Assembly (NCBI GenBank): GCA_910579465.1
Contig: CAJTUB010000007.1
Span: 145,634-209,633 of the forward strand
Length of the DNA stretch: 64,000 nt
Direction of reading: 5' to 3'
Origin: an uncultured Lachnospiraceae bacterium
GTDB lineage: Bacteria > Bacillota > Clostridia > Lachnospirales > Lachnospiraceae
The position numbers and the translations under genes are program-made. Numbering within the stretch: the first letter of the stretch is position 1; every line of letters begins with the position of its first letter. The notes under the pieces are model-generated. The model saw only the letters and a list, made by a program, of their open reading frames with translations. It did no database searches and was not told the origin of the DNA. Below, piece by piece: positions 7,493 to 16,126 of this stretch.

Positions 7493-9784
7493 CTATCCGC
7501 GATAATAGTTAATCAGACAACCCTTTGCAATAATCTCACGCTCATCATCTGTCAGCTCGCCCAGCCGGACCGTAAACGGCTGTAGCTTTTCTCCTACCAC
7601 ATAAGCGGTAATCTCCGGCTTTTTCTCCGCAACTGCAGTCCGGATGTCCTTTAAGAAAATGTAATCCCCGTTCTGGAACGGAAGCTCTCCGTCAATCAGG
7701 AACGGCAGCATTCCCCAGTTGATAAGATTGCTACGGTAACGCTTTGTCGCATACTCCTTCGCAATATTGGCAAGACCGCCAAGCACCTTCTGGCAGCTTG
7801 CCGCCTGCTCACGGGCAGAGCCGTCACCCGGCTTTGTCGCGTAAATCACGCTTCCGATTTCCGTTGCCTCCGGATTTACTTCCATCTGCTTTGCTACCTT
7901 CTCAAAGGCCTCTGCTACCTCTGCATTGACCTTCCGGATTTCGTCCAGGCTGCCGCCTGCAATCCTCTCCTTCTCCGCCTTCTGGACCTCCTTTGCACGT
8001 CCGACGTACAGCGGGTCCTTTCTCGAAAGCGTAAACTCGGCAAGCCCGAGCGGATTCGAGCGGTAAGAGGATGTCTCGCCGGACGGAATCAGCTCGTCGG
8101 TCGTCGTCACCGGGTCATGGATGACGGAAACCACCTTTAAGAGCATATCGTCTGTCAGGGCAGACATTGCCGGCCAGTCTACAATGCCCGGACCGAACTT
8201 GACCTCCGCATTCTTATCCGGCTTTCCTGCGCCGAAATATACCCTGTTCTCATAAATCGAAGCGTCAAAATAATATGCCGGCTTTGTAAATACCACATCC
8301 AGCTCATCTGCGCCGGTTAAATATCCCTTGTTTGCCGCAGTTGCCGCAATGGAACGCGCGTCCATCAATGCCACGGAGGCAATCTGTCCGTTTGTTACCT
8401 TGGAGCCCTCACGATTCGGGAAATTCCGGGTCGAATGACGGATACTGAGCCCGTTGTTCGCCGGAACGTCGCCTGCGCCGAAGCAAGGTCCGCAGAATGC
8501 CGTACGAAGCGTAGCACCTGTACGCATCAGCTCTGCCGCCCTTCCATTCCTTACCAACTCCATGAAAATCGGCTGGCTTGCCGGATACACGCTCAAGGAG
8601 AACTCGTCGTTGCCGATAAACTTATCCTTTAAAATATCCGCCGCATCGCAGATATTCTCAAAACCGCCGCCTGCACAGCCGGCAATAACACCCTGCTCGA
8701 TATAGAGCCTGCCGTTGCGGATTTTGTCACGCAGCTTATAGGTCACCTTATTGTTGTCAAGGCTTACTAACGCCTTCTTTTCCACTTCTGCAAGGATATC
8801 CTCCAGATTTTCCTTTAACTCTGCAATCGTATAGACGTTGCTCGGATGGAACGGCATTGCAATCATCGGACGGATTTTGTCAAGCGCTACCTCGATTAAG
8901 CCGTCATAATAGACAACCGGGGCAAGCTTTAACTCCTTGTAGTCCTCTTTTCTTCCGTGCTTCACATAAAACTCCTCTACCGCGGAGTCGGTTTCCCAGA
9001 TGGAAGAAAGACAGGTAGTCTCCGTCGTCATAACGTCGATGCCGATACGGTAGTCCACGCTTAAGCTTCGGACACCTTCCCCGAAGAACTCCATCACTTT
9101 ATTGTTTACATAGCCGTTCGCAAATACGGCGCCGATAATGGCAAGCGCAATATCCTGCGGTCCGACGCCCTTTCCCGGCTTTCCTGTCAGGTGTACGCCG
9201 ACTACCTTCGGCATATTGATATCGTAGGTTTTATTCAACAGCTGCTTTACAAGCTCCGGGCCGCCCTCGCCCACCGCCATGGTGCCAAGCGCCCCGTATC
9301 TGGTATGGCTGTCCGAGCCGAGAATCATCTTTCCGCCGCCTGCAAGCATTTCCCTTGCAAACTGGTGGATGACTGCCTGATGCGGCGGAACGTAAATACC
9401 ACCGTAACGCTTTGCACAGGAAAGACCAAACATATGGTCATCCTCGTTAATCGTACCGCCTACCGCACAAAGGCTGTTATGGCAGTTCGTCAGTACATAC
9501 GGCACCGGGAACTCGGTCAGTCCGCTGGCTCTTGCCGTCTGGATAATCCCCACAAAGGTAATGTCATGGGAGGTCAGCTTGTCAAACTTGATTTTCAGCT
9601 TGTCCATCGAGCCGGACGTATTATGCGCCTCCAAAATCCCGTAAGAAAGCGTCGCCTTCCTTGCCTCCTCTGCCGGCACAACGCTGCCATACACAGCAGA
9701 AAGCTTCTGTGCTGCCTCTGCGGTATCCTCGATTACTTCCGAGCCGTTTACCACATAAGCGCCGTTTTTTAATAATGTAATCAT
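7493..9784 (-). CDS. Aconitase-family hydratase
   Basis: A 763-residue member of the aconitase/isopropylmalate isomerase family. It contains the G-S-D-S-H-T-R motif, A-G-C-A-G-G-G and F-C-G-P-C-F-G-A-G-D, which together supply the three Cys ligands of a 4Fe-4S cluster. The C-terminal swivel domain follows after about residue 560. The sequence around the cluster (G-C-A-G-G-G rather than G-S-C-T-N) differs from citric-cycle aconitase, so the true substrate may be another hydroxy-acid; 'hydratase' is the safe call. A TTG at 9817 would extend it, but the ATG at 9784 has AAGGGG close upstream and fits family starts better. Confidence 0.85.
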   Translation of the reverse strand: MITLLKNGAYVVNGSEVIEDTAEAAQKLSAVYGSVVPAEEARKATLSYGILEAHNTSGSMDKLKIKFDKLTSHDITFVGIIQTARASGLTEFPVPYVLTNCHNSLCAVGGTINEDDHMFGLSCAKRYGGIYVPPHQAVIHQFAREMLAGGGKMILGSDSHTRYGALGTMAVGEGGPELVKQLLNKTYDINMPKVVGVHLTGKPGKGVGPQDIALAIIGAVFANGYVNNKVMEFFGEGVRSLSVDYRIGIDVMTTETTCLSSIWETDSAVEEFYVKHGRKEDYKELKLAPVVYYDGLIEVALDKIRPMIAMPFHPSNVYTIAELKENLEDILAEVEKKALVSLDNNKVTYKLRDKIRNGRLYIEQGVIAGCAGGGFENICDAADILKDKFIGNDEFSLSVYPASQPIFMELVRNGRAAELMRTGATLRTAFCGPCFGAGDVPANNGLSIRHSTRNFPNREGSKVTNGQIASVALMDARSIAATAANKGYLTGADELDVVFTKPAYYFDASIYENRVYFGAGKPDKNAEVKFGPGIVDWPAMSALTDDMLLKVVSVIHDPVTTTDELIPSGETSSYRSNPLGLAEFTLSRKDPLYVGRAKEVQKAEKERIAGGSLDEIRKVNAEVAEAFEKVAKQMEVNPEATEIGSVIYATKPGDGSAREQAASCQKVLGGLANIAKEYATKRYRSNLINWGMLPFLIDGELPFQNGDYIFLKDIRTAVAEKKPEITAYVVGEKLQPFTVRLGELTDDEREIIAKGCLINYYRG

Positions 9785-9823
9785 CCTTTTCCCCTTCCTG
9801 CGCCGGATCAGGCGCAATTTTCT

Positions 9824-10378
9824 CTACTCAATGTAACCATCCTTCGGATTAATATAATAAACATCGTCACAATTTGTTGTCGCAGTCGAATTAAACAATC
9901 CCTCTCCTGCCTGCAGATGAAGCATCAGCTCTTCATCCTTCGTATCCGACACTTCAAGGCTGACCCTGCCATGGAACCCGTTTAAGAACTGCCCGGTCTG
10001 CAAAAGTGCCTCGCCGCCGTCCTCAAACGCAATCTGCACCGTAAGCCATGCCTCGCCGGAAATATCAGAAAGCTTCAGCTTCTCTGCGGATTCGGTCACT
10101 TTCTTCTTCGCCGGTACCTTACCAAAGTCCATGACCTCTGTCATTGTTCCGTCATTATCCTCGTACCAGATCCGAAGGGATGTAATCGTATGCGTCGAGC
10201 GGTTTCTTATGATGATTTTATTCTCAAGGGTGGACTCGACAAAGACCAGGACAACCAGCAGCAGAATTACAAAGGCACCGCCTCCGATCAGGATATTCCG
10301 GAGCTTTTTATTCGGAACGCCCTTGTCCTTTGACTTCTTTCCCTGATACTCATAATTTTTTACCTTTACCTTACTCAT
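9824..10378 (-). CDS. Single-pass membrane protein of unknown function
   Basis: I do not recognise this 184-residue protein. The first 28 residues are Lys-rich, followed by one strong transmembrane segment (about 29-48) and an outside domain of about 135 residues. The outside part starts with a short beta-rich stretch (E-N-K-I-I-I-R-N-R-S-T-H-T-I-T) and contains a single Cys near residue 168. The layout suggests a small anchored beta-sandwich. It sits 39 bp upstream of the hydratase and may be co-transcribed with it and the GH43 gene. Confidence 0.75.
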   Translation of the reverse strand: MSKVKVKNYEYQGKKSKDKGVPNKKLRNILIGGGAFVILLLVVLVFVESTLENKIIIRNRSTHTITSLRIWYEDNDGTMTEVMDFGKVPAKKKVTESAEKLKLSDISGEAWLTVQIAFEDGGEALLQTGQFLNGFHGRVSLEVSDTKDEELMLHLQAGEGLFNSTATTNCDDVYYINPKDGYIE

Positions 10379-10410
10379 CTGATTCTCTCCTACTTCCGTT
10401 TTCTTTTTTT

Positions 10411-10444
10411 CAAAAAAAGAGGTGATGCAGCTGCGTCACCTTTC
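10411..10444. terminator. Probable bidirectional terminator between cheX and the membrane protein gene
   Basis: An 11-bp stem (10420-10430 with 10431-10441, no loop in the ideal form, so about four bases open) is flanked by seven A on the left, giving CTTTTTTT in the minus transcript, and by TTTCTCTTTT on the right. One position is G-U in the plus transcript and a C-A mismatch in the minus transcript. It lies after cheX in the direction of transcription. Confidence 0.65.
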
Positions 10445-10469
10445 TCTTTTGAGAATGTGCCCCGCGCAT

Positions 10470-10552
10470 AAAGCTGGCTGCACGGCCGCACCGATACAGG
10501 CACTCTGTAAAAAGGACTCCTGCCTGTCCGCTGTATCTGTTATGCCAGCTTT
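10470..10552 (-). other. Nested inverted repeats after cheX
   Basis: AAAGCTGGC (10470-10478) pairs perfectly with GCCAGCTTT (10544-10552, overlapping the end of cheX). Inside, GATACAGGCA (10493-10502) can pair with both TGCCTGT (10521-10527) and CTGTATC (10531-10537), which overlap in use. This gives a branched or alternative structure in the transcript just before the terminator. Confidence 0.5.
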
Positions 10553-11016
10553 AACAGGAAAAACATCCTGATTTCCTTATTATCTCCATACAAAAGCGGC
10601 ACCTTAATCGAGGTCATATTCGGGGAAGCAAGCTTCGCTTTCCCTGTCGCCAGTGTCGGCGGCGTAATGTCAATCATGACTTTATTGTTGGAAAGCAGTG
10701 TTGCAGCGTTTCCCATAATCATGTTCCCGAGCTCGCTTAATGCGCTCTTTGCCATATCGTCAATCTCCGTCACCGGCATTCCCATCATCATACGGGACGC
10801 AATGTCCTTTGCCACATCAAAATCAAACACAATGCAAACCTGTCCGGTCAGCTCTCCGGTAATACCAAGCATAATAAACATAGGTTCTCCGTCGATTACT
10901 ATGTTATCCTTCGAAATGTGTCCTACTTCTATCTGGATACCGCACACCTGATCCAGAATCCTCTTTGCTGACACTAAAAACGGGTTAATATGCTCAGCAG
11001 ATACTATTCCTGCCAT
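10540..11016 (-). CDS. cheX: CheX-like CheY-phosphate phosphatase
   Basis: A 158-residue protein with the CheC/CheX fold. The signature is S-E-L-G-N-M-I-M-G-N (about residues 94-103), which matches the E-x-x-N pattern that attacks the phospho-aspartate of CheY. In motile bacteria CheX shortens the CheY-P signal. No other chemotaxis gene is in the window, so this copy stands alone and may act on another response regulator. It has its own promoter and a terminator-like structure downstream. Confidence 0.85.
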   Translation of the reverse strand: MAGIVSAEHINPFLVSAKRILDQVCGIQIEVGHISKDNIVIDGEPMFIMLGITGELTGQVCIVFDFDVAKDIASRMMMGMPVTEIDDMAKSALSELGNMIMGNAATLLSNNKVMIDITPPTLATGKAKLASPNMTSIKVPLLYGDNKEIRMFFLLKLA

Positions 11017-11104
11017 GTCAATCCATACCTTTCTGTAAGTAAACTACTCCTCATACGCAAACAACTCTGTGCCAAAAGGCGCCTTTCCTCCTCCCTGTCC
11101 TCTT

Positions 11105-11133
11105 ATCATACCAAATTTAAAGCGTAGTTTCAA
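11105..11133 (-). promoter_or_regulatory. SigA-type promoter of cheX
   Basis: TTGAAA (11128-11133) and TATGAT (11105-11110) on the minus strand with 17 bp between them, leaving an untranslated leader of about 80 bases before cheX. Confidence 0.7.
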
Positions 11134-11165
11134 TAGTTTTCCAAACTTTTTAGCCTTTCGTGCCA

Positions 11166-11214
11166 GGCTGTCACACGAAAGCAGCGGCTCCGCGCTGCGC
11201 TTTGTGTAACAGCC
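11166..11214 (-). terminator. Large hairpin at the end of the antiporter operon
   Basis: Arms GGCTGTTACAC and GTGTGACAGCC (minus strand, one G-U pair) enclose a second stem of AAAGC/GCTGC-TTT type. It begins 8 bases after the last antiporter gene. No clean U-run follows, so it is a transcript-end or stability structure rather than a textbook terminator. Confidence 0.5.
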
Positions 11215-11221
11215 GCGCCTC

Positions 11222-13135
11222 TTAGAAAAGCAGGTAAAGCAGCGTAATCGCAAGTCCGGTTGCCGCAAGCAGCAGTCCGAAGGACACACTTCCTGTAATC
11301 AGGGAAAACGTCTGCCTTGCCTCCAGCTCGCTTACCGCAAACACCGATACAAACGACTTTTTAATCGGATGCTTGTGGAACAGCGTCTTATTTAACAGAA
11401 GCACCAGCATATCCATTGCCGTTCCGAGCATATGGGTAAACCTGGTTCCGACCCAGACAGACAGCCGTTTCTTCCGCGGCGCAAGTACCGTATGGTTTAA
11501 GAGCGCCGCCGCGCCGTCTACAAGGCGGTCAAAAAGCCGGCAGAAAAACGCGCAGACAAACGGAAGGAAATAGAGCAGCACCGGACGGTAGACGGCATCC
11601 TCCAGATCAAGCCAGGAAGGAATCCGGTTCACATAAATCCGCCTTCCGTCCTCCTCCTTCTTCATCAAAAGAAAACGTACCACGACCACATAGACCAGAA
11701 TACCGATGGCAGCGGAAATCGCCGCCCCCTTTAAATTTTCAGCCGAGAGCCAGGCAATGCCGGAAAGCTTCACGCCCCTTCCGCCGGAATACGGATTGAA
11801 AAAGGCTTCTGCTACACCGCCGATTTCGGCAAAAAGCCGGTCCGGCGTAAGGCCAAGTACCAGTAAAAGGACTGCAGAGCCGCAGACCGCAATCCCTGAG
11901 AGCGGCGTCATGCTCCTTGCCACCGTATGCTGCTCTCCCTCCCCGTGCTCTATGAAAATAGCAATAAAAAGCTTCAGCATATAGGCAAGCGTCAGCCCGC
12001 CTGCAATTAAAAACAAAACCTCTGCCATCCGGAACAGGGAAAGCTCCGAAGCCGCTCCCGCTGCTTCCAGATGTGCAATCTGCTCCACAATACTTTCGTG
12101 CAGCAGCGTTTTGCTGATATAGCCGTTTAAGCCCGGGATACCCGCAAGTCCGAGCACGCCGGAAAGGACTGCCGCCCCGAGTACAGGGTGCTTCCTCCCG
12201 AAGCCGCGTACCTGGTTTAAGTCAAGGGAATGCGTATGGATATACACCACGCCTGCCGCCATAAACAAAACCAGCTTTAACAGGGAATGGTTCACCATAT
12301 GATACACGGTCCCGTAAAGCGCAGGACCCTCGCCTCCTGTCATACTGACCATCCCGGCGCCGAGCGTAATAAACCCGATCTGGGATACTGACGAGCAGGC
12401 AAGAATCCGTTTGATGTCCACCGAAAACAACGCCGAAACCGCACCGATGAGCATCGTAACCAGTCCCAGCACAAAAATCACCCTGCCCCATGCCGCATCG
12501 CCGGAAAGCAGATAGCAGTTTACAAGCAGCATACCGAAAACACCGCACTTCGTCAGCATCCCGGAAAGAAGTGCGGAGGCAGGCGCCGGAGCTGCCGGAT
12601 GCGCCTTCGGAAGCCAGATATGGAGCGGAAACACACCTGCCTTTCCTGCAAAACCGACGGTAAGAAGCGCTGCCGCGGTATACAGATAATTCCTGCGGTT
12701 TCCGAAATTCCCGCCCTCTCCGTCCAGAAACTGCTCCGCATAGCTCCGCAAGCCGGAGATTTCCAGTGAGCCGAACGCATGCTGCAGCAGAAACAGCCCC
12801 ATCAGCATGGACAGGCCGCCGATGACCGCCACGGCCAAATAGGTTTTGGACGCACGGACCGCCGCCGGGGTTTCCTCCTGCACGACCCACACATAGGAAG
12901 TAAAGGACATCAGTTCAAAAAAGAGAAACAGCGTCAGCAGATCCGCCGCAAAAAATACGCCCTCTACCGCAAAAAACGTCAGAACCGTAAAGCAGACATA
13001 ACGTCCCTTGTGGGAATGCCCCTTAAAATACTGTATCGAAAAAAGCCCGGTCATCAGCCACAGGAAAGCAGCTAACAGTGCATAAAATATGCGGAACCCG
13101 TCTGCCGCAAACCGGACTGCCATAATTCCGTTCAT
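11222..13135 (-). CDS. NuoL/MrpD-like antiporter subunit, long form
   Basis: A 637-residue polytopic protein of the complex I / Mrp antiporter family (proton_antipo_M). Key spots are Glu in L-F-F-E-L-M (TM5 region), the F-P-L-H-I-W-L-P-K-A-H loop, T-K-C in the broken TM7/8 region, and K-R-I-L-A-C-S-S-V-S-Q. A long C-terminal extension ends in a hydrophobic helix (V-S-F-G-L-L-L-A-A-T-G), which resembles the tail of NuoL/HyfB subunits. I start at 13135 (ATG, GGAGG 9 bases upstream) because the extra upstream codons lie inside the preceding gene. ATGA overlap with the gene before. It is the last gene of the operon and the fourth D-like subunit in it. Confidence 0.85.
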   Translation of the reverse strand: MNGIMAVRFAADGFRIFYALLAAFLWLMTGLFSIQYFKGHSHKGRYVCFTVLTFFAVEGVFFAADLLTLFLFFELMSFTSYVWVVQEETPAAVRASKTYLAVAVIGGLSMLMGLFLLQHAFGSLEISGLRSYAEQFLDGEGGNFGNRRNYLYTAAALLTVGFAGKAGVFPLHIWLPKAHPAAPAPASALLSGMLTKCGVFGMLLVNCYLLSGDAAWGRVIFVLGLVTMLIGAVSALFSVDIKRILACSSVSQIGFITLGAGMVSMTGGEGPALYGTVYHMVNHSLLKLVLFMAAGVVYIHTHSLDLNQVRGFGRKHPVLGAAVLSGVLGLAGIPGLNGYISKTLLHESIVEQIAHLEAAGAASELSLFRMAEVLFLIAGGLTLAYMLKLFIAIFIEHGEGEQHTVARSMTPLSGIAVCGSAVLLLVLGLTPDRLFAEIGGVAEAFFNPYSGGRGVKLSGIAWLSAENLKGAAISAAIGILVYVVVVRFLLMKKEEDGRRIYVNRIPSWLDLEDAVYRPVLLYFLPFVCAFFCRLFDRLVDGAAALLNHTVLAPRKKRLSVWVGTRFTHMLGTAMDMLVLLLNKTLFHKHPIKKSFVSVFAVSELEARQTFSLITGSVSFGLLLAATGLAITLLYLLF

Positions 13136-14613
13136 AAAATGCCGCCTCCCTTCGCAACCGTAGTCAGTACATTGGTCAAAGGTCTTGCAAAAACGCCGAG
13201 CAATACCATAAGAACACACAAAAGAATCAGCGGAACCGTCATATAAGCATTGGCTTCACAGCGTTCTGCCGCAGGCTCCGGCAGCTCCTTTGCCGGAAAG
13301 CATGCCTTAAAAACTGCTGAAAACAGATACACCGCCGTCAGCACCGAGGAAACCAGAAGAACCGCAGCCCCTGCCAGTTCCATCGGCTTTTCGGCTTCTA
13401 ACGCCGCCTCCGCAAGATTCCATTTGCTTAAAAAGCCCGGAAGCGGCGGGACTCCGGTCAATGCCGCGGAAGCGAGCGTAAAGCAGGCAAACGTCACCGG
13501 CATCCGCCGTCCCATCCCGCGCAAATCCTGGACATACTCCTGTCCGGTCTTATAAAGCACCGCACCGGCACAGAAAAACAACGTAATCTTTACGACGCTG
13601 TGTACTACCATATGCGTCAGCGCTCCGGTCAGTCCTGCCGGAGTCATTAAAGAGGCCCCGAAAATAATATAGGATAGATTACTTATCGTCGAATACGCCA
13701 GCCGCCGTTTCAGGTGCTGCTCCTTGAGCGCCATTGCGGAGCCGTAGAGAATTGTAACCAGCGACGCCGCCATAATAATATATTGTGCCATGCTCCCCCG
13801 CAGAAAATCCGCACCAAAGCTGAAATAGGTAATGCGCATAATGGCAAACGCTCCTGCGTTCACGACCGCAGCCGCATGCAGCAGCGCCGTCACCGGCGTC
13901 GGCGCCACGGAAGCCGTCGGCAGCCAGCGGTGCAGCGGGAAAATTGCCGCCTTTACGCCAAAGCCGAAGGTTGTCAGCACATAGGCTGCACGCAGAAGCT
14001 TCACCTGCACGTCGGTATAGGTCTGGTTCAGCACGCCGCCGTAAACAAAGTCGATGCTGTCGCCAAAGGTCAGGATAAATGCAATTCCGATAAAGGCAAA
14101 CGCCGCACCGCCTACCGAATAGACCACATACCGTCTGCCTGCGAATACTCCCTTCCTGCGCATGCCGTGCATCACAAGCGGCAGCGTGACAAAGGTAAGC
14201 AGCTCATAAAACAAATACAGCGTCATCAGGTTTCCTGCAAACGCAATTCCCATCGTAATTCCGTATGTCATCGTATAAAAGGTAAAAAAGGCATTTTCCT
14301 TTCCCTCATGCTTCATATACTCAAAGGCATAGCAGGTAGCAATCGGCCAGAGCACCGCAACCAGGGCGCCGAACACACAGCCCGCGCCGTCCGTATGGAA
14401 CGAAATTGAAAGCTTTCCTGCCATATTTAACAGCATAAGGTAGCCCTGCGGGCGGATGACAAATAAAATGACAAACACAAGTGCCGTATTCAGCAGGGTT
14501 ACACTGCCGACATACAGCCTGCGTGCCGCCGCCTTTTCAAAATGAAACAGCGGGATACAGGCACCAAAAAGAATCGGGAATAAAATCGGAAGTACCATCC
14601 AATAATCACGCAT
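13132..14613 (-). CDS. NuoM/MrpD-like antiporter subunit
   Basis: A 493-residue membrane protein with about 14 predicted helices. It holds L-F-Y-E-L-L-T-F (Glu of TM5), F-P-L-H-R-W-L-P-T-A-S-V-A-P-T-P-V and a K-R-R-L-A-Y-S-T-I-S-N-L-S motif typical of the proton_antipo_M family. It differs from its two neighbours in the TM7 region, where A-A-A-V-V-N-A-G replaces the usual S-G-x-x-T-K-x-G, so the Lys often used for proton transfer is missing there. It lies 25 bp after the previous D-like gene. Membrane cation or proton channel role is inferred from the family. Confidence 0.83.
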   Translation of the reverse strand: MRDYWMVLPILFPILFGACIPLFHFEKAAARRLYVGSVTLLNTALVFVILFVIRPQGYLMLLNMAGKLSISFHTDGAGCVFGALVAVLWPIATCYAFEYMKHEGKENAFFTFYTMTYGITMGIAFAGNLMTLYLFYELLTFVTLPLVMHGMRRKGVFAGRRYVVYSVGGAAFAFIGIAFILTFGDSIDFVYGGVLNQTYTDVQVKLLRAAYVLTTFGFGVKAAIFPLHRWLPTASVAPTPVTALLHAAAVVNAGAFAIMRITYFSFGADFLRGSMAQYIIMAASLVTILYGSAMALKEQHLKRRLAYSTISNLSYIIFGASLMTPAGLTGALTHMVVHSVVKITLFFCAGAVLYKTGQEYVQDLRGMGRRMPVTFACFTLASAALTGVPPLPGFLSKWNLAEAALEAEKPMELAGAAVLLVSSVLTAVYLFSAVFKACFPAKELPEPAAERCEANAYMTVPLILLCVLMVLLGVFARPLTNVLTTVAKGGGIL

Positions 14614-14638
14614 ACTTTTCTCCTTTCCGCCGTTGTTA

Positions 14639-16111
14639 TCACAGCCGTAAAATCTCCGTTCCGATTTTTGTTACAAGCTCACAGAACGGTGATGAAAACA
14701 TCCCGAACAGCACCGCCGCCGCAGAAAACACCGCAAGAGGCAGCAGCATGGACGGCGAGGCCTCCTTTAACTCCGGACGCTCCGGGGAATACTCTCTTCC
14801 CGGGAAAAAACCGTCTGCCGGAATCATAAAGAGATACCCTGCGGTCAGAAGCGCGCTGACAAGCAGCACGGCAGGACCCAGATAAGAAAAGAAACTGACC
14901 GGCGCCGAAAGTGCTCCAAGCGCCAGATACCACTTGCTGACAAAGCCCGAGGCAGGCGGTATCCCGACAAGCGCAAGCGCTGCAAAGGTAAAGCACAAAA
15001 AGGTGACCGGCAGCTGCTTTCCGAGGCCACGCAGCTCGTTTGCCCGCTCCTTTCCGGTCTTGTGAATTATAATACCGGCGAACAAAAACAGTGCGCTTTT
15101 TATAACCGAATGAAACACCAGATGAAGCAACGCCGCAGAAAAGCCCTCCGGCGTCATTAACGCCAGCCCGAACAAAATATAGGAAACCTGACTGACCGTG
15201 GAATACGCCAGCCTTTTCTTCAGCACCTTTTCTTTGTATGCAAGCATGGAACCCATCAATACCGTCACTAACGACAGCGTCAGAAACAATATCTGTACCG
15301 GCGTTCCGACCAGGAACTCCGTTCCGATAATCCCGTAAAGACTGCGGATCAGCCCCAGCACACCGGACTTCGTGATAATGCCGGAAAGCACCGCGGATGC
15401 GGGCGTCGGCGCCGCCGGATGTGCCGTCGGGAGCCAGCCGTGCAGCGGGAACATCCCCGCCTTTGTCCCGAAGCCGAGAATCAGAAGCACTGCCGCCGCA
15501 AATACCTGCCCTTCCTTCACCTCCGGATTCAGCGTACCAGCCCCGAACCGCAGCCCCTCCGCATTTCCGGCAAGCAGGAAAATCCCCGCTAACACCAGGG
15601 TTGCTCCGGTTACCGAGTAAAACAGATACTTCCGCGCTGCCCGTACCGACTCCCCGGTACGGGTATGCAGCACGAACGGAACCGTCATAAACGTCATCCA
15701 CTCATAAAACAGATAAAAGGATACCAGATTCCCTGCCATGCCGACGCCCTGCAGTACCCCGAGCGTAATCAGGTAAAAGCCGTAAAAGCGTTCCTTTTTT
15801 TCCGTCCCGGCAAAATAGCCGGAAGAATAAACGCCGACCGCCAGAAACACAAGGGAAGAAAGCACGCAGAATAACCCGGAAAGCCCGTCATTACACAAAA
15901 TAAGCCTGATTTCCGGCGTGATGCAGAACAGTTCTACGCTTGTCGTATCCATAGCCGCCCCGGCTCCGGCAAAACCCGCCTCAAGCAAAAGCACTGTAAA
16001 CAAAAAAACCGTACCTGCCCTCCGGCCCTTCCGGAACGGAGCCGTAAAGAAAAGACAGCCCGCCGCCACCGGAAACAATATCTGAATCAGCAATAAAATT
16101 TGTTGTCCCAT
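14639..16111 (-). CDS. NuoN/HyfB-like antiporter subunit
   Basis: A 490-residue membrane protein of the proton_antipo_M family, with F-Y-E-W-M-T-F (TM5 Glu), F-P-L-H-G-W-L-P-T-A-H-P-A-A-P-T-P and G-I-I-T-K-S-G-V (TM7 Lys), then K-R-L-A-Y-S-T-V-S-Q. It keeps the charged residues needed for a working ion path. It shares most of its motif spelling with the next gene in the operon, which suggests the two arose by duplication. Ion preference (H+ or Na+) cannot be told from sequence alone. Confidence 0.83.
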   Translation of the reverse strand: MGQQILLLIQILFPVAAGCLFFTAPFRKGRRAGTVFLFTVLLLEAGFAGAGAAMDTTSVELFCITPEIRLILCNDGLSGLFCVLSSLVFLAVGVYSSGYFAGTEKKERFYGFYLITLGVLQGVGMAGNLVSFYLFYEWMTFMTVPFVLHTRTGESVRAARKYLFYSVTGATLVLAGIFLLAGNAEGLRFGAGTLNPEVKEGQVFAAAVLLILGFGTKAGMFPLHGWLPTAHPAAPTPASAVLSGIITKSGVLGLIRSLYGIIGTEFLVGTPVQILFLTLSLVTVLMGSMLAYKEKVLKKRLAYSTVSQVSYILFGLALMTPEGFSAALLHLVFHSVIKSALFLFAGIIIHKTGKERANELRGLGKQLPVTFLCFTFAALALVGIPPASGFVSKWYLALGALSAPVSFFSYLGPAVLLVSALLTAGYLFMIPADGFFPGREYSPERPELKEASPSMLLPLAVFSAAAVLFGMFSSPFCELVTKIGTEILRL

Positions 16112-16126
16112 TCTTTGCCTCCTTCG

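Noticed and set aside
9785..9817. TTG start for the aconitase-family gene at 9817
   Set aside because: No ribosome binding site near it, while the ATG at 9784 has AAGGGG at a normal distance.
12222..12890. A 222-codon frame inside the last antiporter gene
   Set aside because: Out-of-frame reading of a real membrane protein gene; no hydrophobic pattern.
14679..15701. A 340-codon open frame overlapping the NuoN-like gene on the same strand
   Set aside because: The overlapping frame 14639-16111 has clear family motifs; the other frame is Arg/Gly/Ser-rich with no recognisable domain.
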